From the NCBI GenBank assembly GCA_964633465.1, contig CAZWGB010000003.1, positions 1-45,426 of the forward strand: DNA of 45,426 nt. Direction: 5' to 3'. The notes under the pieces were generated by a model that made no database searches, was not told where the DNA came from, and saw only the letters and a program-made list of their open reading frames with translations. A program made the translations under genes and the position numbers. Position 1 is the first letter of the stretch; every line of letters begins with the position of its first letter. Below, piece after piece: positions 1 through 8,289 of the stretch. The DNA comes from DTSX01 sp964633465 (GTDB lineage: Bacteria > Pseudomonadota > Gammaproteobacteria > Steroidobacterales > UBA11654).

Positions 1-776
1 CCATTAAATTCACCTACTAAAATATGGCCCATCAAATATAGATCTCCTACTACATCCAATATCTTATGTCTCACTAGCTCATCATGATATCGTAGACCGT
101 CCTGGTTTAAAATTCTGTAGTCGTCTAATACAATTGCGTTATCCAAACTACCTCCCAATGCCAAGTTATTAGAACGAAGGGTTTCTACATCTTTTATAAA
201 ACCAAAAGTTCTGGCACGACTTATTTCTTTAAGGAACGTAAGAGTCGAAAAATCTATACTCAATTTGGTCAACTTACTTTTGATCATGGGATGATCAAAA
301 TCTATTTCAAATGAAATCCGATAACCTTCGTAAGGTTTAAGCTCAGCAAATTTTTCACCTTCCTCTACTCTTACTTTTTTCTTAATTCTTAGGAATTTTT
401 TAGATGCATTTTGTTCTTCTATGCCTGCTGATTCGATCAAAAAAATAAAAGAGGCTGAACTTCCATCCATAATTGGCACTTCAGGGCCGTCCAGGTCAAT
501 CAGCGCATTATCAATACCTAAGCCTGCAAAAGCTGCAAGTATATGTTCCACAGTCATCACAGAAGCATTTTTTTTGCTTATAGTGGTGCCTAGGATGGTA
601 TCGGTAACATTCTCTGCAAGTGCTGGTATGTGCTGTAAAGGTTTTACATCAAGTCTTCGAAAGATGATTCCACTATTCTTAGCTGCTGGCCTCAAGGTCA
701 TATTCACTTTTTCTCCTGTATGTAGACCAACACCAGAAGCTCTAACACTATTTGATAATGTTCTTTGTTTTAACAC
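1..776 (-). CDS. lpxC: LpxC, UDP-3-O-acyl-N-acetylglucosamine deacetylase (C-terminus beyond window)
   Basis: Zn-dependent cytoplasmic deacetylase, the first committed step of lipid A synthesis. About 258 codons are visible and the reading frame runs off the left edge, so roughly the last 45 residues are missing. The N-terminus reads VLKQRTLSNSV followed by GVGLHTGEKV, the standard LpxC opening. The metal-site motifs are present: MTVEHILAA (His78) and RHKILD (His237, Asp241). I chose the GTG at 776 because the frame has a TAA eight codons upstream and no ATG between. No good ribosome binding site is seen. Its usual upstream neighbour ftsZ is absent and ftsA lies directly before it. The 141-base gap after ftsA is AT-rich and may hold a separate promoter, but I could not pick one with confidence. 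Confidence 0.95.
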   Translation of the reverse strand, partial: MLKQRTLSNSVRASGVGLHTGEKVNMTLRPAAKNSGIIFRRLDVKPLQHIPALAENVTDTILGTTISKKNASVMTVEHILAAFAGLGIDNALIDLDGPEVPIMDGSSASFIFLIESAGIEEQNASKKFLRIKKKVRVEEGEKFAELKPYEGYRISFEIDFDHPMIKSKLTKLSIDFSTLTFLKEISRARTFGFIKDVETLRSNNLALGGSLDNAIVLDDYRILNQDGLRYHDELVRHKILDVVGDLYLMGHILVGEFN

Positions 777-917
777 AGTCTGAAAATGAATGGGTAGTTA
801 AATAAAAACTCTTTTAAAATCATATAAATAAAACACGACAAGGTTATCATAAAAAAAGCAAATGAAACAAATTATTTATACTGTTACCTTTTCTCTGATA
901 ATTTTTATTTTAGAGCC

Positions 918-2150
918 TTAAAGATTGGACTTCAGCCAGGATTTAACTCTCATCCAGGATGATTCCAATGCTTTTTGTTTAATAAGATCATCAGGGTTGC
1001 TGCTATATTTGTCCAATGCGAAGAGAAGCAATCCAACGCCAGTAGCATGGATTGGTCTGTTAATGTTTTCAAAAATCCCATTCATGTCTTTTGGGAAACC
1101 TACTCTCACGTCTGTTTCTAATATTTCTTCAGCTAATTCTTTGGCGCCATTAAGTTGTGATGTTCCACCCGTAAGAACTATTCCAGCTCTAAGTTTTTCT
1201 ATATTCATTTTTCCGATCTCGTCATTAATGACTGTAAACAATTCTTCATAACGAGCCTGCACTACCGAGGCCAATCGCTCTAATTCTATTTTTCTGGGGG
1301 AACGATTTCCAACACTAGGAACTTCAATAAGCTCTTCTTTATTGACCATCTTTGATATGGTACAAGCGTGTTTAATTTTGATTTCTTCGGCTTCTTTTTC
1401 TGGTGTTCTAAGAGCATAAGCAATGTCGTTTGTCACATGATTTCCCCCAACCGGAATTACCTTGGTTGCAACAATTTGACCGCCCATAAATACTACAATA
1501 TCGGATGTTCCGCCTCCAATATCCACAAGACAAACACCGAGATCTTTCTCATCATCCGACAATACAGAAAAGCTAGAAGCTAATTGCTCGAGAACAATCT
1601 GCTGAACTTCCAGACCACATCTCTCCATAGATTTAATGATATTTTGCTCAGCACTCCGAGAGACAGTTACAATATGAACATCTGCTTCAAGTCGAACACC
1701 AGACATACCGATTGGCTCACGAACACCTTCTTGACCATCAATAACAAAATCTTTGGGTAATACATGTAAGATTCTTTGGTCCGAGGGGATACTCATTGCT
1801 TGAGAAGCATCAATTACACCATCAATATCCTCTTGTGAGACCTCACCCTCATTAATTCTGACAATGCCATGACCATCAAAACTTCGGATATGACTGCCTG
1901 CAATACCAGCAAAAACAGTATTAATTTCGCAACCTGCAATTTTCTCTGCTTCTCTTATGGCTTGATCAATTGAATTTACTGTTGCCTCAATATTAACAAC
2001 CACACCTTTTTTTAAACCACTGGATGGCTCGGTTCCATAGCCGATAACCTTTAACTCACCCTGATCATTGATTTCAGCAACTAGTGCTAAAATTTTTGAT
2101 GTGCCAATATCTAGGGTAGCAATAATCTCATTTCCATTATTGCTTGTCAT
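918..2150 (-). CDS. ftsA: FtsA, actin-like divisome protein that tethers FtsZ
   Basis: FtsA is an actin/Hsp70-fold ATPase that anchors FtsZ filaments to the inner membrane. About 410 residues. The phosphate-binding segment LDIGTSK lies near residues 13-19 and the second, VDIGGGTSDI, near 210. The protein ends in an amphipathic stretch, SSWMRVKSWLKSNL, matching the FtsA membrane-targeting helix. The frame is open to 2213, but I take the ATG at 2150 because the FtsA homology begins there and the longer version would overlap ftsQ by 47 bases. It follows ftsQ by 16 bases, as usual, but is followed by lpxC rather than ftsZ. FtsA and FtsZ are normally made from adjacent genes, so here their ratio must be set in another way. 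Confidence 0.97.
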   Translation of the reverse strand: MTSNNGNEIIATLDIGTSKILALVAEINDQGELKVIGYGTEPSSGLKKGVVVNIEATVNSIDQAIREAEKIAGCEINTVFAGIAGSHIRSFDGHGIVRINEGEVSQEDIDGVIDASQAMSIPSDQRILHVLPKDFVIDGQEGVREPIGMSGVRLEADVHIVTVSRSAEQNIIKSMERCGLEVQQIVLEQLASSFSVLSDDEKDLGVCLVDIGGGTSDIVVFMGGQIVATKVIPVGGNHVTNDIAYALRTPEKEAEEIKIKHACTISKMVNKEELIEVPSVGNRSPRKIELERLASVVQARYEELFTVINDEIGKMNIEKLRAGIVLTGGTSQLNGAKELAEEILETDVRVGFPKDMNGIFENINRPIHATGVGLLLFALDKYSSNPDDLIKQKALESSWMRVKSWLKSNL

Positions 2151-2166
2151 AATTTGATAAATTGAG

Positions 2167-2937
2167 TCACTTTTTCCATACAACAGCCAAACCTTCTGAA
2201 TACCTAAGATCAATATAAGAAACTTTATTAATTTTTGCTAAAAGAGATTGATCTAAAGCTAAAAAAAGTCTATCTAATTTCTGATTGACTTCTGTTTTTC
2301 CTAATTTTATCTCAATTTTTGGCTTGATTGTAAAACTCCAAGATCCTCTTACATCTAGAGTTAATGTTTCTAAATAAAGGCCCCTTCCTGTAAGTAAATT
2401 ATTAATTTGAATAAATAGATTCATGACATCTCTCTCAGATCCTTTAGGACCGTTAAGTCTAGGGATATTTTCTGGGATACTGCGTTGGTCTACAACGTAT
2501 AATTCTCCTGAAGAGTTCAAAATTAAATCATCGTTCCATATACCCAGTAAACTCTCTTCAATGATTCTTATATCAATTTTATTTGGCCAGATCCTTATAA
2601 TTTCTGCCGATTCGACCCAATCCAATGACTCTATTTTCTCTTTGGCTTCAAATGCATTGAAACTTAGAAATCCCTTGTTAAGAAGATTGTTGGTATGGTT
2701 ATCGATAGATTTGATGGAGACTCTCTTCAAATCACCGCTAACATTAATTAATTCAATAGGACGATTCAGAGCAAAAAAACATAAGAATAAAACTATTATT
2801 AATAAACTAATCCAACCAATCTTAAAATACAATTTTTTGGGAACATCTCGAAAAAAATTTAACTTTGATAACCTACCAATAAAAACTCTTTTTTTAATTT
2901 TTTTATTCTTTTTTTTACTTTTAGAAAAAAGATTCAC
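2167..2937 (-). CDS. ftsQ: FtsQ, bitopic cell division protein
   Basis: FtsQ links early and late divisome proteins through the FtsQLB complex. 256 residues: a short, very lysine-rich cytoplasmic tail (residues 1-35), one membrane helix at about 40-60, then a periplasmic POTRA-like domain beginning around INVSGDLKRVS and the FtsQ domain containing LDWVESAEIIRIWPN. Length and topology fit the family. The start is a GTG one base after the ddl stop, so translation is probably coupled. Family assignment rests on topology, the POTRA motif and position between ddl and ftsA, since FtsQ sequences diverge strongly. Confidence 0.93.
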   Translation of the reverse strand: MNLFSKSKKKNKKIKKRVFIGRLSKLNFFRDVPKKLYFKIGWISLLIIVLFLCFFALNRPIELINVSGDLKRVSIKSIDNHTNNLLNKGFLSFNAFEAKEKIESLDWVESAEIIRIWPNKIDIRIIEESLLGIWNDDLILNSSGELYVVDQRSIPENIPRLNGPKGSERDVMNLFIQINNLLTGRGLYLETLTLDVRGSWSFTIKPKIEIKLGKTEVNQKLDRLFLALDQSLLAKINKVSYIDLRYSEGLAVVWKK

Positions 2938-2938
2938 T

Positions 2939-3874
2939 TTAAAGGATACTCATTTCCAAAACATTAAAACAGAGCTGATCAAAATCAATACCTACCTCTG
3001 ATGCTGCCATTGGCACCAAACTGTGAGTTGTCATTCCTGGGACTGTATTAATCTCCAAAATAACGGGCTCATCATTTTGATCTATAAAAAAATCAATTCT
3101 TCCCCATCCCCTTATAGCAAAAAGTTTACAGGCATTAAAACACCTTTTTTGTATCCTTTCCTCGACCTGTGGGTCTAATCCACTTGGACATATATATTTT
3201 GTTTCGTTGCTAAAATACTTTGCTTCATAGTTGTAAAAATGCTCATCACCAGAATCGATTTTAATCAATGGCAATATTTTTTCATTTAAAAATCCTGCTG
3301 TGTATTCAGGATTCATAAGATAGGACTCGGCAATTATCCAATCATTAAACTTTTCGAGAGCCTGGAACTTCTTTTCAAAATCATTTTTATTTTCAATGAT
3401 AGAAACTCCTATGCTGGATCCCTGTGAACACGGTTTTAAAATAAAGGGTGTCTTCAAAAGATTTGCAACTTCCTCAAACTGATTAATATGTGTTACTAAC
3501 TTAAAATCTGGAGTCTTAAAACCATTTTGAAGAAGAAGTCTTTTTGTAAACAACTTGTTCATGGTTAATGAACAAGCCAAAGGACCACTGCCAGTATATT
3601 TAATATCCATGATCTCTAAAAGACTTTGAATTTTTCCATCTTCACCATCTGATCCATGAAGAGCAATCCAAACTGATGCATAATCATTCTCAGTGATCTG
3701 ATTCAAGAATCCATTCTTAGTATCGACTAGGTCAGCATCAATATCATTATTCAATAATGCCTGCCAGACCGCTTTTCCTGTAATCAATGAAATCTCTCTC
3801 TCGGAAGAATAACCACCACAGAGTACTGCCACTTTTCCGAATTTATCCTTACTTTTTTTTTCTAGTTTATTCAC
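2939..3874 (-). CDS. ddl: D-alanine--D-alanine ligase
   Basis: ATP-grasp enzyme that joins two D-Ala to make the dipeptide added by MurF to the peptidoglycan precursor. 311 residues, the usual length for DdlB. Visible motifs: VLCGGYSSEREISLITG near the N-terminus, WIALHGSDGEDG, KPCSQGSSIGVS, WGRIDFF and the ATP/Mg-binding LEINTVPGMTTHSLVPMAA near the C-terminus. The start is GTG, four bases after the murB stop. It keeps its canonical place between murB and ftsQ. Confidence 0.97.
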   Translation of the reverse strand: MNKLEKKSKDKFGKVAVLCGGYSSEREISLITGKAVWQALLNNDIDADLVDTKNGFLNQITENDYASVWIALHGSDGEDGKIQSLLEIMDIKYTGSGPLACSLTMNKLFTKRLLLQNGFKTPDFKLVTHINQFEEVANLLKTPFILKPCSQGSSIGVSIIENKNDFEKKFQALEKFNDWIIAESYLMNPEYTAGFLNEKILPLIKIDSGDEHFYNYEAKYFSNETKYICPSGLDPQVEERIQKRCFNACKLFAIRGWGRIDFFIDQNDEPVILEINTVPGMTTHSLVPMAASEVGIDFDQLCFNVLEMSIL

Positions 3875-3878
3875 TTAA

Positions 3879-4769
3879 TCAAACTTCACCTATGATTCTT
3901 ACCTCCGGCTGCAAATCAATGTCGTAGTTTTTCTGTACCATTTGCCTTGTATGGTTAATCAAATTTTCAATATCATGAGCTGTTGCTCCTCCTTCGTTAA
4001 CTATGAAATTTGCATGTTGTTCAGAAATCGATGCTGAGCCAATCTTAAACCCTTTTAAACCTGATCCTTCGATCAATGCTCCTGCAAAATTACCAGGTGG
4101 GTTCTTAAAGACAGATCCACATGTGTCTTCATTCAGAGGTTGTGTCCTTATTCTTTGATTCCTTAGTTCTATCAAATTATCTTTGGTCGTTTTTTTATCA
4201 CTAGATAAAAACATTGAACAAGAGAGAAACCACAATCTGAATGGGAAAGTGACTGTCCTATATGCAATATCAAAACTTTCTTTTTCGATAAAACTAATAT
4301 TGCCTTTCTCATTTATTACTTCCACATCTTGCACCAAATCCCATGTCTCCATACCAAATGAACCTGCATTCATAGTTAATGCACCACCGATAGATCCAGG
4401 TATACCGGAAAAAAATGCTGCAGGTCCTATACCATTTTTTTGACAGAAAAGAGCTAGCTCAACGCATGCCACACCTGCCTCGACTTTATAAAGATATTCT
4501 GAAGTCTTTTCAATTTCCTTAAGAAAAGATTTTGCACTTATTACAACTCCTCTGATGCCACCATCTCTTACCAAGATATTTGTGCCTTTTCCTATCCAGG
4601 TAATGGGTAAATTTGGATCAATACTGGATAGAAAAGAAACTAAGTCCTCTCTACTTTTGGGAGAATAAAACAGATCGGCACACCCACCAATGCCCCAAGA
4701 TGTATGTTTTGCCATGGACTCATCGCAAGAGCAATCGTCTTCAAATTTTTGTCTAATGTTCTTAAACAT
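3879..4769 (-). CDS. murB: UDP-N-acetylenolpyruvoylglucosamine reductase
   Basis: FAD- and NADPH-dependent reductase that turns UDP-GlcNAc-enolpyruvate into UDP-MurNAc. 296 residues. The FAD-binding part shows WIGKGTNILVRDGGIRG and the stretch PGSIGGALTMNAGSFGMET. The catalytic serine lies in CGSVFKNP, the conserved glutamate in LQPEVRIIGE at the C-terminus, and AYRTVTF supplies the conserved YR pair. About 296 residues without the large extra loop of the enterobacterial protein suggests the shorter, type II-like class (an inference). ATG start. In most relatives murC precedes this gene; here only 36 bases separate it from murG. Confidence 0.96.
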   Translation of the reverse strand: MFKNIRQKFEDDCSCDESMAKHTSWGIGGCADLFYSPKSREDLVSFLSSIDPNLPITWIGKGTNILVRDGGIRGVVISAKSFLKEIEKTSEYLYKVEAGVACVELALFCQKNGIGPAAFFSGIPGSIGGALTMNAGSFGMETWDLVQDVEVINEKGNISFIEKESFDIAYRTVTFPFRLWFLSCSMFLSSDKKTTKDNLIELRNQRIRTQPLNEDTCGSVFKNPPGNFAGALIEGSGLKGFKIGSASISEQHANFIVNEGGATAHDIENLINHTRQMVQKNYDIDLQPEVRIIGEV

Positions 4770-4805
4770 AATTGAAAGCCTTCACAGTCAATGTCCCGAT
4801 ATCTA

Positions 4806-5939
4806 TCAAGATAAAGTCCTTTTTTCAATGCTACTTATGCAGTAATCTGAAATTTTTTCTGTTGCCTCCACGAAAGTTTCGTCATAAGCAGCCATTGATG
4901 CTTTTTTGAGTTTGTCTTTTTCTATAAAAAAACTTTTGGTGATTTGAGCCAACTTTTCAGGTTCAAGATCCTTATCTAGGATCATCTCTGCAGCATTTTT
5001 ATCAACTAAAAATTTTGCATTATAGAACTGATGATTATCAGTTGCTCGTGGATATGGTATAAGTATTGACGGGAGACCTAACGCAGAAAGCTCTGATATT
5101 GTCATTGCGCCAGCTCTACCGATCACTATATCAGCCCATTTATATACTTGTGAAATGTCATCAATAAACTTTGAGACTTTGGCCTTTATATTAAAATCTT
5201 TATACATCTCTTTAACTTTTTCATAATCTGCCTCTCCTGTATCGTGCGTTATCTCAACTGGTGTATCCTTGCTTAAATAATGCATGGCTTTAGGGACAAT
5301 AAAATTAATAGACCTAGCTCCTTGGCTCCCCCCTAAAATAAATATTCGAGGTTTTTTGGATTTGTCTGGAAATTCTCTCGAAGGTTGTCTTTTATCTATG
5401 ATCTCTTGTCGAACTGGATTACCTAAATATTGGCAATCACCTGTAAAAAATTTTGTCATCCCGCCGACTGCTCCTGGCAATCCCTCTATAACAGCGTATG
5501 CAGCTGTCCATGCAAGATATCGATTTGCAAGACCTGCTTTTGTATTTTGCTCATGAATGACCACAACAGTCCTATCAGATTCATTGGCAGCAATGCATGT
5601 GCTAATGGATGGATAGCCCCCCATACCTAAAACCAGATCAGGCTCAAAGCCTTTTAAGAACTTTATCAGTTTCGCATCAGATCTAGATATTGCTTGATAT
5701 ATTTTAGGATCTAAGAAAGTCTTAAGCCCATTACGCTTTATTTTTCGAGCTTCAAAATACTCAACCTCAATATTACTTTGACTGAATATGTTTCTTTCCA
5801 ATTTATTACCAGTGCCTGCAATAACAACCTTATGCCCGTTTTCCTTAAAATGGTTAGCCATAGCTAAGGCAGGAAAAATATGACCTCCGGTTCCACCGGC
5901 AGCAATAATAATTGAATAACTCTTTTCTTTAACCGCCAA
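4806..5939 (-). CDS. murG: MurG, lipid II synthase (GlcNAc transferase)
   Basis: Membrane-associated GT-B glycosyltransferase that adds GlcNAc to lipid I to form lipid II. 377 residues, slightly longer than E. coli MurG (about 355). Diagnostic motifs are AAGGTGGHIFPALA at the N-terminus, VLGMGGYPS, HEQNTKAGLANR, ILGGSQGARSIN and the C-terminal sugar-nucleotide site IGRAGAMTISEL. No ATG exists in the right place; the best start is TTG at 5939, which overlaps the end of ftsW by 11 bases and suggests translational coupling. Confidence 0.97.
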   Translation of the reverse strand: MAVKEKSYSIIIAAGGTGGHIFPALAMANHFKENGHKVVIAGTGNKLERNIFSQSNIEVEYFEARKIKRNGLKTFLDPKIYQAISRSDAKLIKFLKGFEPDLVLGMGGYPSISTCIAANESDRTVVVIHEQNTKAGLANRYLAWTAAYAVIEGLPGAVGGMTKFFTGDCQYLGNPVRQEIIDKRQPSREFPDKSKKPRIFILGGSQGARSINFIVPKAMHYLSKDTPVEITHDTGEADYEKVKEMYKDFNIKAKVSKFIDDISQVYKWADIVIGRAGAMTISELSALGLPSILIPYPRATDNHQFYNAKFLVDKNAAEMILDKDLEPEKLAQITKSFFIEKDKLKKASMAAYDETFVEATEKISDYCISSIEKRTLS

Positions 5940-7083
5940 TTTTTTTGTTTATTTTAGTTCTAGGGTTCTCGCAGCCTATTCTTAAGACTATAGCCAGAGT
6001 AATAAGTGTTATAATCATGCTGCTTCTCCCATAACTGATAAGTGGCAAAGTCAGTCCTTTCGTTGGGAGTAGTCCCATATTCACTCCTATATTTATAATA
6101 ACCTGTGTTGCAAACCAGATGGCTATTGAGAATGATAGATACCCTTGATAGATCCTTTTACTATTGATCGCCTTTAATGCAATGGAGAAAATTCTCCAAA
6201 TCAATACAGCATATAATCCAATAATCAATAAACTACCTATTAATCCTAACTCTTCAGCTATAACGGCAAAAATAAAATCGGTGTGGGCTTCAGGCAAATA
6301 AAACAACTTCTGTACTCCCTCACCAAGACCAACTCCAAACCACTGTCCTCTCCCAATGGCAATCAACGACTGGGTCAACTGATAGCCAGAATTAAATGGA
6401 TCATCCCAAGGATTCATAAATGAGGTTATGCGCGCCATCCTGTAAGGTGAAATGTAGGCTAACAAACCGAGAATGCCAACTAAGGCTATTACTAGCACTA
6501 TAAAGTATCTAAATTTGAATCCCGCAACAAAAAAAAGTGTTGCTGTCACAATCAGTAGAACAACGGTAGATCCAAAATCCGGCTGCAGCAATAAAAGTAG
6601 GCACGCGGGAACGATGAAAATCATGGGCTTTAAAAAACTCACGAAAGTCATTCTTAGCTGCTCCTGCTGTCTTACACAATAACCAGCAATGTATAGAAAG
6701 AATAAAAGCCTAGCGGGATCTACAACTTGTATATTTGGTAAAGGCCCCAATTTAACCCACCTTGTCGCTCCATTTACAGTTACCCCTAAATCAGGAATAA
6801 AAACCAGACTTAATAGCCCAATTGCAAATATGGGGGTTAAAATTCCTAGTTTTTCCCAATATTGAGTTGGTGTTAAAAAAAATATCAGGCTAGCAATTAT
6901 TCCTAAAAATACAGCAGAAGATTGTTTATAAAGATAAGCAAAAGGATCACCAAGAGATTTTTCAGCAAAAGGCATAGAGGCAGAAACTAGCATCACCATG
7001 CCACCCATTAAAAAAGCAATAATCGAAATCAGTAATAATTTATCAATACTTTGCAGGGTCGCAATTTTTCTTTTTTTATTCAT
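5929..7083 (-). CDS. ftsW: FtsW, SEDS-family septal peptidoglycan polymerase
   Basis: Polytopic SEDS protein that polymerises glycan strands from lipid II together with FtsI. 384 residues with about ten membrane helices. Family marks include VNGATRWVKLGPLPNIQVVDPARL, the loop YQLTQSLIAIGRGQWFGVGLG, the acidic AHTDFIFAVIAEELGLIG and PTKGLTLPLISYG near the end. ATG start. It overlaps murG by 11 bases. murD normally lies between mraY and ftsW, but here only 40 bases separate them. Confidence 0.97.
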   Translation of the reverse strand: MNKKRKIATLQSIDKLLLISIIAFLMGGMVMLVSASMPFAEKSLGDPFAYLYKQSSAVFLGIIASLIFFLTPTQYWEKLGILTPIFAIGLLSLVFIPDLGVTVNGATRWVKLGPLPNIQVVDPARLLFFLYIAGYCVRQQEQLRMTFVSFLKPMIFIVPACLLLLLQPDFGSTVVLLIVTATLFFVAGFKFRYFIVLVIALVGILGLLAYISPYRMARITSFMNPWDDPFNSGYQLTQSLIAIGRGQWFGVGLGEGVQKLFYLPEAHTDFIFAVIAEELGLIGSLLIIGLYAVLIWRIFSIALKAINSKRIYQGYLSFSIAIWFATQVIINIGVNMGLLPTKGLTLPLISYGRSSMIITLITLAIVLRIGCENPRTKINKKIGG

Positions 7084-7123
7084 CCCACTGACAAAATTTT
7101 TACCTAGATCTATTGGGTTTACT

Positions 7124-8203
7124 TCATCTAAGTTTTAGACTTGCTAAACCAATTAAAACGAGAATAACTGTGATAATCCAGAACCGAACAATAACTTTAG
7201 GCTCAGCCCAGCCTTTCAATTCAAAATGATGATGAATAGGGGCCATATTAAACATTCTCTTGCCTGTTAACTTGAAAGAACCAACTTGTAGAATGACTGA
7301 AATTGTCTCTAAGATAAAAACTCCACCCATTACGGCCAATACCAGTTCCTGCCTCACTATTACAGCTATAAGCCCTAGGGCTGCACCAAGTGAAAGAGCC
7401 CCGACGTCACCCATGAAAACTTGGGCCGGGTAGGTATTGAACCAAAGAAAACCCAAGCCTGAACCGGCAATTGCAGCACATATGATAAATACCTCTCCGG
7501 CATCTCTTATATAAGGCACGCCCAAGTAATCAGACATATTAATATTTCCAGCCACGTAGGCAAAAATACCAAGAGCAGCTGCAATCATAACGGTAGGCAT
7601 TATGGCAAGACCATCCAAACCATCGGTTAAATTTACAGCATTGCTTGATCCTAGAATAACGAAAATCGAGAACGGCACAAAAAGCCAACCCATTTGAAAA
7701 GTTAAATTATTTGTATATGGAATCACCAACTCTGTTTCAACAGGGGATAGGATTGAACTAAATAAAAAAAATACTGAAACAAATGCTACAACAACCTGTG
7801 CTATGAGCTTTACTGCAGGCCTCATACCATCTGAATTTCCATTCAATTTCATATAGTCATCAATAAATCCAATCAACCCGAAAGAGATTATTACCAATAA
7901 AATATTAACAATGTATCTACTCGAAAGATCGCCCCAAATGAGTGCACTGATAGTGATTGAAAATAGGATGAGCAATCCTCCCATTGTTGGAGTTCCCTCT
8001 TTAACAGAATGTGACTCAGGTCCTTCTTGTCTTATTGATTCACCAATATCGTTAAAACTTAGTTTTTGTATCAATTTAGGACCAAGAACAAAAGAAACTA
8101 AAAGAGCCGTAAGTGCACTCAATATTCCTCTGGTAGTGATATAGGTTAATGCGTTAAACGCTGAGTAGAATTCAGTAAGCTGGTCTGCGAAGAATAGAAA
8201 CAA
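7124..8203 (-). CDS. mraY: MraY, phospho-MurNAc-pentapeptide transferase
   Basis: Integral membrane enzyme that transfers phospho-MurNAc-pentapeptide to undecaprenyl phosphate, forming lipid I. 359 residues, close to the 360 of E. coli. Motifs: GPESHSVKEGTPTMGGLLIL, FIDDYMKL with its aspartates, NAVNLTDGLDGLA, GFLWFNTYPAQVFMGDVGAL and MAPIHHHFELKG. The start is TTG at 8203, which aligns with the N-terminus of known MraY. A GGAA lies just upstream as a possible ribosome binding site. murE and murF, which normally separate ftsI and mraY, are absent; the 86-base spacer is AT-rich and non-coding. Confidence 0.97.
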   Translation of the reverse strand: MFLFFADQLTEFYSAFNALTYITTRGILSALTALLVSFVLGPKLIQKLSFNDIGESIRQEGPESHSVKEGTPTMGGLLILFSITISALIWGDLSSRYIVNILLVIISFGLIGFIDDYMKLNGNSDGMRPAVKLIAQVVVAFVSVFFLFSSILSPVETELVIPYTNNLTFQMGWLFVPFSIFVILGSSNAVNLTDGLDGLAIMPTVMIAAALGIFAYVAGNINMSDYLGVPYIRDAGEVFIICAAIAGSGLGFLWFNTYPAQVFMGDVGALSLGAALGLIAVIVRQELVLAVMGGVFILETISVILQVGSFKLTGKRMFNMAPIHHHFELKGWAEPKVIVRFWIITVILVLIGLASLKLR

Positions 8204-8289
8204 TTTTTATTCCGATTTATTAACCAATGTTTAGATTAAACTAATTTAAAATTTTTTTTTGCTACTTCAATGTCTCAAATATTTACAAT

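Noticed and set aside
421..783. 120-codon open frame on the plus strand
   Set aside because: Antisense shadow of lpxC, whose conserved motifs are on the minus strand.
4640..4828. 62-codon minus-strand frame across the murG-murB junction
   Set aside because: It overlaps both genes in another frame and lacks any recognisable domain; murC is not hidden there.
8204..8289. Remnant of murE or murF between ftsI and mraY
   Set aside because: The 86 bases are AT-rich with stops in all frames and no Mur ligase motif.
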